Source: Lota lota
Lineage: Eukaryota > Chordata > Actinopteri > Gadiformes > Lotidae
NCBI GenBank assembly: GCA_026745465.1
Contig: JACYXH010000515.1
Coordinates: 551,001 to 615,000 of the forward strand
Length of the DNA stretch: 64,000 nucleotides
Direction of reading: 5' to 3'
Shown in pieces: positions 34,370 to 45,099 of this stretch (its first letter is position 1; every line of letters starts with the position of its first letter). The translations under genes and the position numbers were made by a program. Below the pieces are notes generated by a model. That model was not told the DNA's origin. It worked only from the letters and a program-made list of their open reading frames with translations, and searched no databases.

Positions 34370-34716
34370 CAGGAAGGGTTTGATTAAAAGACAATCAAAA
34401 ATCTACTTTGATATTGATATTAAAGGGGCAGAGGTTTTGTTTTCTATTTAAATGTGGTTTCCGGTGGGAGGTTGGTCAGACCAAACAAACTATTACTATT
34501 CCAAACCACACAGCAGCAGTTAAGGGATGAAAGAAAAGAAATGTAAGAAAATACAAAACCTATGGGCTACATGGTATATATCATATATCATAAACGGAAA
34601 AGTAAAGACGTCAGTCAGGGAAAATTCATCGGTGTTGTTTGGGAGGTGGAGGTCGGAGCGGGTTAGCATCCTCCAGCCAGCGCTTGCACTTTGCAATGTC
34701 ATCATTATATTTCCAT

Positions 34717-34731
34717 GGGGGGGGGGGGGGG
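34717..34731. repeat. Poly-G run, 15 bases
   Basis: Uninterrupted G run. Confidence 0.95.
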
Positions 34732-34859
34732 AGATTTGGAGATCGGTGAGCTTAAAAGCCCCCCCGAGCCCCGTTCGTCCATCCACACCTAGCTTTCAAC
34801 AAGAGTCACGAATTACACTTTGCAATCAAACGCTGCGGCGCTAGGCACCGTTCAAGATA

Positions 34860-35480
34860 AACATGTGGTCGCTTTTCGCACAGCTGCTCGCCACGCAGGA
34901 TTTTGGACAGCGATATCGGCCAATTATCAGCCATCTGCGCAAGGAGTTGTTGCTGATCTATGCTGAAATAATTATCGGCAGCGGCAACTCTGTGGTTCTG
35001 CGCTCCGCTCGGTTCACCGTATGTAACAGAATAGCGGCCGGCAACCGACAACAAGAAAAAGGCGGCAAAGTGAAATGAAAACAGCGGTCGGGGGGCAAAA
35101 AAGAAACCATTTGGCCTTTTAAACCGCCGCTATTTCCTCTTCCTGCAATTAGCGTATTTCTATTAACATTCCTTGTGATTGGTCTTTCTCTTGCTTGTAA
35201 TGCAGCACTAAAAACATGTCCCCTTGATCTGTTATTATGCGGGGTGTTGCGTTTAAGCATTGGGCAGCAGTGTCTAACAGAAGAGTGTGGTTTCATGGGT
35301 CTTTGGGGCTTGTGTGTGTTTTTTATTTCAATTGCCCGAACAAGGTTCGGATAACACACTCCTTATAGAAGCAACAGCCATGGTGTAAACTAGAGGAGTG
35401 AGGTGGGGGTCGTTCCTTGTTTTAATTGAATTGGGTTTCATTGCTTTGTTTCACTTGATGGAGTTAGCATATAAGGAAAG
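34860..35480. other. Unique sequence, possibly regulatory
   Basis: Complex, non-repetitive DNA rich in homeodomain-like cores (caattatcag, taattatc, gcaattagcg) and short GC words. No gene is seen. The composition resembles a conserved non-coding element, but conservation cannot be tested here. Confidence 0.25.
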
Positions 35481-35562
35481 TGACCCACGTAGAGTATAAT
35501 GTTTCTCATGGTGATCGTGCTGCTTTTGAATTTGTGGCTGTACTGGATCCTTGTTCACATAG

Positions 35563-35590
35563 GGTTAGGGTTATGGTTATGGTTAGGTTG
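35563..35590. repeat. Short telomere-like tract
   Basis: 'agggttagggttatggttat' then 'ggttagg': two TTAGGG-like units passing into TTATGG variants. It is too short to be an interstitial telomere block. Confidence 0.5.
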
Positions 35591-36060
35591 TGCTCAGCTA
35601 GTTCTGGTAAGCTAAATACAAACACCCGCACTGTGGACTACAGTGTGAACATTGCAGTCATTTACATTACATTCAATCTTTTTTTGGAATGGCAGGTAAT
35701 AAAGTCCCTCTTTCATACAGTAAGAGAGACACTTTACACCGTCTTCACACACTTAAAGCCAGGGGTTGCATGACGTTTTTGTTTTTGGCCTGACAACGGT
35801 ATGGTCCCTGACATGGCTCGAAATGGGACAATAATACGCTGTGATAGTGGTAGTAATAGCATAATAATATAATAAATAATTAAATAATAATATTATAACT
35901 CTGGACTCGTAACTGCAATCATACTACAAGGTAACCATAAAAAAACAAATGCAATATGCCATTAAATGCCCTAATACTTTCTCTGGACTAATTGGGCATT
36001 ACAAGATGCAATACATTCTGAAGAATTAGGTTCGCGGTCCCCATAGTAACCCCTACCTGC

Positions 36061-36120
36061 TACTGTATGTAGCAGCCCTCACTGAAAGTCACTTTGGATA
36101 AAAGCGTTGGCTAAATGACT
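36061..36120 (+). repeat. SINE tail fragment
   Basis: 'cactgaaagtcactttggat' followed by 'aaaagcgttggctaaatgac' is the characteristic 3' tail of the common teleost tRNA-headed SINE whose head is seen at 28573. The head is not recognisable here. Confidence 0.7.
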
Positions 36121-36357
36121 TCTCCATATTCCTTGCTTCGCATTTGGATCCACAGCACGGTACAATGTTTTTACAATGTCCTCTTCTGAAATAATGATTG
36201 CTCTTTGCGTCCATCTTGGCCGTTTTCTCGGCTACCGCTGACAGAACAAAACCGTCCATTAATCACAGACGTCCAACTGTTTTTCAGTTCAATTCTACTT
36301 TATGTTGTCCCAGGAGGGGCAATAGTACATGGATACCACTTCAGTTTCAGTGCTGTA

Positions 36358-36522
36358 GACACACACACACAAGCACACACAAGGTATCGACACACGCGCA
36401 CACGCACAGTGACACACACACACACGGTTACGCGCACACACACACACACACAAGGTCTCAGACATACGCGCACACACACAGACACACACACACACACGGT
36501 CACGCACACACGCATACACACT
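36358..36522. repeat. (CA)n array with CG and GGT interruptions
   Basis: CA blocks interrupted at intervals by 'cgcgcacacg', 'ggttacgcg' and 'ggtctcagacatacg'. It resembles a 50-60 bp higher-order unit that has decayed. Confidence 0.93.
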
Positions 36523-36850
36523 CAAGATGGGCCATGTGGTGGTGTCTGCACTGTCTCCTTTCCCTGGTTTAGAAGTAAAAATAAAATCACCAAAGCAGCC
36601 CAAAGATAAAAGCGTGAAGAACGAGGAAACAGCTGAGGAAATATCAAATCCTAAAAAACAGAAGAAAACCTCAGGTCAAGACAGACGATAAACAATTCTT
36701 TAAATTCTGGCAGACAAAACCGTTCCATTTTTGTATTTTTCCATTTGTGACAATGCCTGCACAGAGATATTTCATAGTAGCTTTGTGGAAAATAAAAGTT
36801 CCTCTTCCATTGTTTTCAGGGGTCCTCTTGGTCTGAGTCGAGCCACAGTA

Positions 36851-36870
36851 CCCCCCCCCCCCCCCCCCCC
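36851..36870. repeat. Poly-C run, 20 bases
   Basis: Uninterrupted, followed by CCCCA-type repeats to about 36910. Confidence 0.96.
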
Positions 36871-37148
36871 ACCCCACCCCCCACCCCACCCTCCCACTCC
36901 CCTCCCCCCTGTTGAAAGAACCACAAGTCTAAACACACTTAAGTCCGGGGGGCGGCCACAAAAGCCTGCTGTTCACCTCTGGCCTGACCAACATGCACCA
37001 GTCATGTTTAGAAAACAGCCCTGTGGTCCAAAACACACAGCCCGCCTCACCGCTGAAATACATCTCAATTTCCTACAGCCTCTTTCTTCATTTACCAGTT
37101 ATGTAATGAATTACAAATCAGAGCTCTCTTGAAATAGCCCCTTTCTTA

Positions 37149-37225
37149 GCGTGTGTGTGTGTGTGTGTATGTGATGGGGGATTGCACGTGTGTGTGTGTT
37201 TCTTTGTCTGTGTGTATGTGTGTAG
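37149..37225. repeat. Short GT-rich blocks
   Basis: Two GT blocks and a 'tgtgtgtatgtgtgt' block separated by unique sequence. Confidence 0.9.
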
Positions 37226-37534
37226 ACTTGCTTGGCCCCTAGATAGACAATCCAGGCCCAAAGTGCAAGAAGAGCCAAAAAAATGGAATTAGCGTTCATA
37301 TATTACGTTTTTCACCCGCAGATCCGACGCTAGTTGAAATATAGGACGTGGACAGCGGGTAATTCAGAGTGACACGCGCTGGTGAAATGGTCAGCCATGT
37401 ACGGGCTCACACAGATCATTATTTTGTATAGAAAAGCAGCACACCCACGTCAAACTTAATGGGTCTGTCAGAGGAGGCTAAGGTGTGGTCACTAGCCATT
37501 TTTCCAAATAATTACACCGCGCAACAGAGACTTT

Positions 37535-37536
<2 letters not shown>

Positions 37537-37596
<60 letters not shown>
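37537..37596. repeat. (GT)n array
   Basis: About 30 GT units. Confidence 0.97.
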
Positions 37597-37597
<1 letters not shown>

Positions 37598-37701
37598 AAC
37601 TTTGGTGGTGGTGGGGTAAGAAGCACGCCCCCGTGGGGTCGCAGGCGAAACTTTAAGTTGAATACAGTGTAACCTCCACGCTAGGAAACACAATACACAC
37701 A

Positions 37702-37805
37702 TTTATTTATATATAATATATAGGTAAAAATACACCTACATATAAGAAGTTGATTTTAATATAAATAAATACACCTATATATATATATAACTTGTTGTAG
37801 ATAAA

Positions 37806-37868
<63 letters not shown>

Positions 37869-37887
37869 CGTTTATCTATAACAAGTT
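37702..37887. repeat. Palindromic AT-rich repeat with (TA)n core
   Basis: Arm 37789-37806 (aacttgttgtagataaac) pairs with 37870-37887 with a single mismatch, around a pure (TA)n core. Directly upstream, 37702-37725 (tttatttatata... taggt) forms a second, looser inverted pair with 37734-37769. The whole block can form cruciforms. It may be a MITE-type element whose centre expanded as (TA)n. Confidence 0.88.
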
Positions 37888-38145
37888 GAATTCCCCATAA
37901 ACGATATACATCTATGAATCCTTGTTTATGGTGTAAGATCTGAGGTTTATGCTAGTTAGCTACAGTTGGGATTTTGTACCAATAACAAAGTCCCATATTT
38001 TGCCCAATCACCTTTTTGAGTATATATATAGGTAGAATACTAATAAATAACAAGAAAGAATAGTAATATTAAAATTCCCCTTCCAGACAATTTACTCATC
38101 CAGTGACCTCACCAACCTGTGCGCTGTGTGTGAGTCTATCAGCAT

Positions 38146-38146
<1 letters not shown>

Positions 38147-38180
<34 letters not shown>
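38147..38180. repeat. (GT)n microsatellite
   Basis: About 16 GT units. Confidence 0.95.
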
Positions 38181-38181
<1 letters not shown>

Positions 38182-38565
38182 ATATGAGCAGACAGGAAAC
38201 GGCTTCACTGAGGTCCTCATCCTACCATCGCTGTGGGCCCCAGACATCCAGTCTTCATCCGGGCCCTGGCCCGGCAGCGTGAGTCAGAGACCCGTCGCCG
38301 AGTAAACATACAATTGTACTGCTAGCCAAAGGAAATCTTCCAAACTTCAGAATGTGTGAAACATAAAGGAGAAAAGTATTAGACTTGAACGGACCCCCTC
38401 CCGATTATACACTTGTGTTGATGCACTTCTGAGTTCTGCGTTCAGGATTCACATCTGTAAGAAACCCATTACCTCTCCCCTCTTCCCTACCAACAACTGG
38501 AGCCATTCACCTTCACAGTTCAAAACGTGTTGTTGCATCATCATTTCCATTGTCACATGACGGCA

Positions 38566-38919
<354 letters not shown>

Positions 38920-39463
38920 TATGGGTTGATGTCTGGGTCACCAATGTAAGATAAATAAATGATTCGGACAGCGTGTCTTGTCATACTTTAAGGTGCTGAG
39001 TAATCCGGACCGATGGCCCCAATCACCAGCTGTGGTCTGGGGGAGCCCTTCATAGAGACCCCCCCCACTCCCCACCCACCTGTTCTTGGGGATTCTCAGG
39101 TCCAAAGGGTTTTACCGCATCCAGGGCCCACCACTAATCGCTAATTAAATAATCATGGTTATGATCATGATTAGTTGCGGTAGTAGTGCTTAAAATGGGT
39201 ACTTGAGTCATCGCAGAGGGGAAATTCAGTTTAAACAGCGGCACACATAGATGACACATTTCTAAAGAAAAAGGCAGGTAAAATACAGTAGAATAATACA
39301 AAACCAGGGATGCATGTCAGCATTCCTTGATATGTCTCCAAGACATACCTCCTAGACACACAGATGGACACAGCAAAAGGCACAGAGGCAAATAGATAGG
39401 CAGACACACTCTACAGATGAAGAGACAGTAAAATAATAAATAAAGAAGAACGAGAGATGTGCC

Positions 39464-39466
<3 letters not shown>

Positions 39467-39536
<70 letters not shown>

Positions 39537-39547
39537 GCTCCCTCTCT

Positions 39548-39589
<42 letters not shown>
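39467..39589. repeat. (CT)n joined to (CA)n
   Basis: CT block 39467-39532, then 'actcgctccctctctcat', then CA block 39550-39589. Confidence 0.97.
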
Positions 39590-39593
<4 letters not shown>

Positions 39594-40380
39594 GATACAG
39601 ATCAGAGTTGATAGAGCAGTGTGTGGGTGGTGAGATGTAATCTTGCCACGTTGTTTAATGTTGTGGGTCCAAACCGTCTACATCTCTTTATGGCCCCTCC
39701 CCCTCTTCAGCAGACTGAAGGGGAGCTGCGCCCTACACGAGAGTCAAAGACATTTTAATTAGGTGCATCATTTATTTGTTTCTGCCTTTGACACATATGA
39801 TCTCACTCGCGTAGGTGCACCGAATGCCCGAGAGTGGCTAAAGATTGATGAGCGCTGCGGTGAAAAAAGATCCCACAAAAACAAGAGATACCCCACAGCT
39901 GCTCGCTCAGCAAGCGTACACAAAGTAGAGGACGTTTGACTCCCTGCTCCCTGCGCCACAACCCAGAACCCCCCCCCCCTTTCCTCTGCCAGTGCTTCAT
40001 CATACAGGTCGTAAACTAGTGAAAGTGAAGAGGATGCACACAGTCTCAGCTCTCTGTTCCAGCCCAGGGCTCTGAGCTGCTGGATCGCTCGCATTCTGCT
40101 TGTGAAGCCGCTGAACTTCACATATTACTGAATTACTTTTCAAACCCGGCGGAAATCCCGATAAACACCCAGTTGATATACTATGTGAAATATTCATAAC
40201 AGTTGTATCAATGTCATATTGTGATATGATAATAGATGCCATCTAGGAAAATCTTGTAATGACATATTAAGGTTGCCTCTTTCCATGTCTCAAAGTTTCT
40301 AGTTTTTGCTTTGCCGTGCCATTTTCCTAAACCATTTCCACACTCTTTACCAAACAAGTCTGAGGGATGTAACCTAGTCA

Positions 40381-40398
40381 CCCCCCCCCCCCCCCCCC
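40381..40398. repeat. Poly-C run, 18 bases
   Basis: Uninterrupted C run. Confidence 0.96.
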
Positions 40399-40567
40399 AA
40401 CCAGCGTTCCAGTCTGCAGGGGGGGACCTGGGGTTGGACCACAGGACGGGCTGCTGGGGGTAAAAGGGACTTGACTGATATATTCAGACCACACAGGGTC
40501 TCAGAGAGCGCCCACACTACACGTCCCAGCAATTTCCTCTTGTAAATACCTTATGCCAAGCTACGAT

Positions 40568-40755
40568 GTGTGTGTGTGTGTTAGTGTGTGTGTGTGTGTG
40601 TGTGTTAAAGTGTGTGTTAATTTGTGTGTGTGTGTGTGGGCACGCGCACGTGAGTACATTTCGGTATCAGTATTTGTGTATGGCTGTGAGAGTGCATGTT
40701 CATAATTGTGTGTAAGTACATGCACATTTGTACGCACACACACACACACACACAA
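40568..40755. repeat. GT blocks with a distal CA block
   Basis: GT blocks separated by 'ttaaagtgtgtgttaattt' at 40568-40640, and a CA block at 40735-40755 that could pair back with them. Confidence 0.9.
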
Positions 40756-40891
40756 ACACGCTCCAGAGGTCTATTGTAAGGAAAGCCTGGGGGCCTATTT
40801 TAATGAGTGTTGTCGGTTAAAAGACTTGCCTTTCATGTGGTGTGTACCTGTCTACAGGTAATCTTTTTAATTTCCATTATGGCAGAGGAAT

Positions 40892-40906
40892 GGGGGGGGG
40901 GGGGGG
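40892..40906. repeat. Poly-G run, 15 bases
   Basis: Uninterrupted G run. Confidence 0.95.
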
Positions 40907-41639
40907 ATGCAGTACAGTCACTGCTCTGTGTGTGAGCAGGCTCCATTTCACAAGCCCCTCACCGCTTGTAATGAAATACGATGCTTACTCCGAGGAACCA
41001 TCGACATTCCATCCCCCGCATACTGTACAGGAATCCCTGCTAATGAGACACGTTACTCACGCAGGTCTGAAAATGAAATACACCGGTGTTTGTGTGGTGA
41101 GGACTGATGTTTGAGGGTGGCTTGCCGCTCGTAGGCTGGGTAAACATCCTCATCGGTGTGGCGCTTTGAAGAGCTTCGCCCACGTTCGCATGAGTCCGCA
41201 CTTTGTGAGCGTCTGCAAACAATGGCCTTTTCAAACGGCATGACATCATCCGTCTGAGAAGGCCGACACAAAATGGCGGCCAGAGAGGCATGAGAACCGT
41301 GAATGGCTGGATGGAAGTTGAACAAGAAAACAAAAAAAAACTAAGATGGAGCAATTTTGACGTTGTATTTTATGATATCGTATCCTGTTGGAATCAAGCA
41401 AGCACATGAACCGTCATCTGTATTAGCATACTAACACATTCCTAACAGATAACTGCGCAAGGTGTCTTTGTCGTTTGATAGAATCGTATCTAATATCTAA
41501 TATCTAATCTGAATACTGAACACAATTGAATACAATCTCACATCATCTCATTTATTTGATTGTAATCCCGTCTCATCAAACAACATGTCCTTCGTCAACA
41601 GTTCTTGTCAGTTTCCTCTCAGCCTGTTCCGTACGTGCG

Positions 41640-41885
41640 TACATTCGCTCAACCCAACGTCCTACAAGCCCCGCGCCCATCTACTGCAGCGGCGTAGCCG
41701 CGGCCAAGAGCGGTGAAGCTCCAGCAAAAAACTCCCTGTGCGTCGGGGGCCGCCGCGGCTGTAATTGCCAATTACCGTGTGCTAACAAGCAAGACAAACA
41801 AGTATGATTGGCCGTCCTATGAAAGGCTGGCAGCGGGCGGCGGCTGCTGCTGCTGCTGCTTGCAGTAGGGCCTGTTTGTCTTGTT
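41640..41885. other. CpG-rich unique patch
   Basis: CG-rich words (gcagcggcgtagccgcggcc, gggggccgccgcgg) precede 'gtaattgccaattaccgtgt', which is a pair of homeodomain-type sites. A short (CTG)n follows at 41848-41861. The 10-mer caagacaaac (41790-41799) has its exact inverse at 41874-41883. It could be a regulatory patch; no gene is recognised. Confidence 0.3.
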
Positions 41886-42134
41886 CACTCAGGGGGTCGT
41901 TGCCAGAGAGCCACACACAGGACACACACACACACACACACACAGACGCACAACTCACACTGGCCTGCACAGGGGCCCACGACATCCAAGAGAAACAGCA
42001 GGTTGCTCTTCTCAGCACTTCACGGTCAAACAGGGACTATTTATTTAATGGGGGGAAAAAGAACCGTCTGTCTGTCTTCTAAGACCCGAAGGCCCAAAGA
42101 TGTCTGTGTGCTGAGTGAGTCAGCACTTTTGTTA

Positions 42135-42136
<2 letters not shown>

Positions 42137-42162
<26 letters not shown>
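42137..42162. repeat. (GT)n microsatellite
   Basis: About 13 GT units, 20 bp upstream of the paired CRE sites. Confidence 0.95.
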
Positions 42163-42166
<4 letters not shown>

Positions 42167-42184
42167 ATCTGTGATACTACACAG

Positions 42185-42210
42185 TGACGTCATCGCATGT
42201 GATGACGTCA
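42185..42210. promoter_or_regulatory. Two consensus CRE sites in a palindrome
   Basis: TGACGTCA occurs at 42185-42192 and 42203-42210. The whole 26-bp stretch is a near-perfect inverted repeat (two mismatched positions near the centre). TGACGTCA is the full consensus for CREB/ATF dimers. Binding in vivo is inferred, not shown. Confidence 0.6.
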
Positions 42211-42480
42211 TGGCAGATGTGGCGTTTTTCTTGGGAAACTGATATTTTTAATGGCGTCCGAGAAAAATCGGCCACAAAGTAAAGCGCAAATTACAATATA
42301 TTGTAAATGGGTCGTATATTGAGTCCTCACACGTGATGCTGACTGTTAGAGTAATGTTTAGTGTGGGAAGGGGTTGGCGTGGGGATACATTTAATTTGGT
42401 ACATAATGCGTGTTGCTAATGAACGCTAAACAATGGGGCGCATTAGCGTGGGGGCAATTACCAACTTTCTCTCTTGACAG

Positions 42481-42580
42481 TCCGTTGCCAACGACGTTGG
42501 GCTGTTCCCTACTTTGATCACAGAGATTTCTTCTTCTTCACTTTATTCATTCATGACATCTGGCGCTTCAGACGTTAAAG
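42481..42580 (+). CDS. Weak candidate internal exon
   Basis: A strong acceptor (actttctctcttgacag) is followed by 33 open codons plus one base, ending at AAAG/gtacgg. The peptide begins SVANDVGLFPTLITEISSSS. Only this frame is open throughout; the other two hit stops. It lies 270 bp after the paired CRE sites in sequence that looks unique and complex. No family was recognised. Confidence 0.17.
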
Positions 42581-42894
42581 GTACGGGGGCCGACTCAACA
42601 GTCAGCGTTCTTGCCGCGGAGTTTGCGGTGTGATTGAATTGACTTGCAAAGGCTGGCTAGGACACCGAGAGAGAGAGAATCAGAGACGCTTTTGGATGTT
42701 GTCGGGGTCCCACCCACCCATCAGCCGCAAATCACAAATGACTCATTTCAGATGGTACATCCTTCACCACGACCCAGGCGTCCATGTCAACTGACCTTAC
42801 AATAGTCAGCTCATGACCGGCGATCCCGGTTGTCAACAGTGGATCGTATTGGTATTAAGCGACGGAGATTGAAACTAGCGAACCCTAGAGAGGA

Positions 42895-42965
42895 ATTTAC
42901 ATCATTTGGCTCTTGGCTGAGAGGTTGTTAGTTCAAATCCCCATTGAGTTGCCTGAGAGCAAATC
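42895..42965 (+). repeat. tRNA-like repeat head fragment
   Basis: 'ctgagaggttgttagttcaa' then 'atccccattgagttgcctg' resembles the left block of the family A element. It is short and diverged. Confidence 0.3.
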
Positions 42966-42999
42966 ATTCGCCTGAAACAGAATCATTGGAAACTAACCT

Positions 43000-43670
43000 A
43001 AATTTTTCCACCGTTCGTTTGTTTTTCTCAAAAGGTTTTTCGAAACATCTCTGACACCAACATACTCTGTGTCTCGGACACAGACATCTGCGCTGCCATA
43101 TTTATTGTATCCTCTGCTGACATGTGTGTGTGCAGTTCATAAATCAAGTGTGATTAATCAGTCAGAACCTCTCCCTGAATAGGACTGAAGACTTTTTCTT
43201 CGAAAACCAACCACAATGAATTTCAGGAGCACTCTTGGGTTAAAGAAAAAAAGTGTACCTCCGTCAATTAAATACAACTGTCTGCTTTGCGTAACTCATG
43301 TAAATAAGACACAGAAAATAAAAACGTCCATTCACAAGTCAACAGACTCGACAGAGGTTTCCACTGCTACTCCATTGGTCCATTTGGTATCCACATAGGC
43401 AGGAAATCTTTTATGTTTACTTTCTACTTCATTATCTCACTCTTTAGAGTGACTCAGAGACTCACAATACACAGAGGGAATCTACAGTCACTTTCACTTT
43501 AATTTGACTTGTGATACATTCAAATCAATGCCAGCTGCAAATGGGGCTGACTAGTGTCACCGCCGCCGAACCTACAAACGTTTTGATCCACTGGTGGTCT
43601 TGTTAAGCCTGACACATTGCTATTCAAGCTGCACTACTTCACCATTCAAGCAGAGTCCATGTTTACCACA
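43000..43670. other. Unique sequence, no gene seen
   Basis: No repeat, tRNA-like box or convincing exon was recognised. Confidence 0.45.
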
Positions 43671-43682
43671 ATAATCTCTCTG

Positions 43683-43755
43683 CACATTGATCCCCAATGC
43701 GGGCAGCCTACCTGTAGGCATCCTTGAGCGAGAGGCCTCACCTTTAACCTAAAGG
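43683..43755 (-). repeat. Dispersed repeat family A, inverted partial copy
   Basis: The reverse complement contains 'ctcaaggatgcctacaggta' and 'gcattggggatc', matching the central and right blocks of the other copies. Only the middle part survives. Confidence 0.6.
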
Positions 43756-44446
43756 ACTAAGTCAATAGCAGATGTTCATATGGATGCAACAAAACACTGT
43801 CCAACCGCTGACTCTACCAGTGTACTGATGGCTCACTGGACCCAAGGGGTCCGTAGGAGTCAAAATCTGCTGACTTTCAGCATTTTGTGAAGAAGAATAC
43901 ACAAGTTCAGCGTTGCGGAAAAGAGGAGCATGGGAAAGTATTTCCAGTTTAACCATCCCCCGGCTTTGTTTAGTTTGATCGCAACGAAAAACAGAATCCG
44001 TATTTTAACCAATCCACAAGTAGATCATCCTGCCGTTAGCGCTCAGCTCCGCCGATTGAGCAACGTCTTTCAGATCACACGATATCCATTAGCCGATTAG
44101 CGCCGATCCCTGGCCAAATGTTGCACACATGCGGGCGGGATTCGACCATTGGTTTGAATTAGTGTATGAATGTGAATGATGAACACTGTGTGTGGTCTGT
44201 GAGTGTGCTTGCTTTGCATAGAAACAAAAGGCTTTTTCCCACAGACTATTGTTACCAGGGATTGTTTTCCACTATTGTTTTTATTTTATTATCAGAATAT
44301 CATATTTGCATCTTGGACGAACATCTCATTCATATTTAAGCCTCTTGACGGGGTTATAAACAGACGAAGACTGTTACTCAGTATAAGAAGGCTTAGAGAT
44401 GTTACTTTCATTGACAAATAAAATACATAACCATAGAAGTCATTGA

Positions 44447-44480
44447 GTGTGTGTGTGTGTGTGTGTGTGTTTGCGGTCGC

Positions 44481-44529
<49 letters not shown>

Positions 44530-44624
44530 TGTTTACATTACACGTGGTGTCTGCATTGAGAAAGAATAAAAGGGATTGCAACTTATTCCTGGCAAAGTTC
44601 TCCTTAAAATCTTGTACACATAAT

Positions 44625-44689
<65 letters not shown>
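44447..44689. repeat. (GT)n and (CA)n in inverted arrangement
   Basis: GT blocks at 44447-44470 and 44484-44528 face a CA block at 44625-44689 across about 95 bp of unique DNA. A single strand could form a hairpin of some 60 bp. Confidence 0.95.
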
Positions 44690-44690
<1 letters not shown>

Positions 44691-45099
44691 CAGGACAGAA
44701 AAAGAGCTCAACCACAGACAGATAATGCTGTCAAAAGCTTCGATATGTCATCAGATTGGAGCTCGCGCCAAACAACACGAAAACTGATTTGGTGAAGGGA
44801 AAGTCCTGATGATGCACCGCAGTGGACGCCTACGGTAATTCATCTAAGAACAGCGATGTGTTTTGACACAAAAACACTCCCGGGATCCACCAACTGTAGA
44901 CACATGGCCCTGGAAAGGAAAAACAAAACAAATGGAGCATTGATAAACGTCTTAATAAGAGAGCGACGAGTGAACCTTGGTGCAGCTTTACACTTGAGGG
45001 ATGAAGCCACGATTCCCAGGTCTGGGTCTGCTCTGTTCGCTATCGTCAGCTCTTCCAGCCTCCCATCTGATCTCATTACATCTTAATCAACTGGAAGCT

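Noticed and set aside
35563-35590. Interstitial telomere repeat
   Set aside because: Only two TTAGGG-like units before variants take over; too short.
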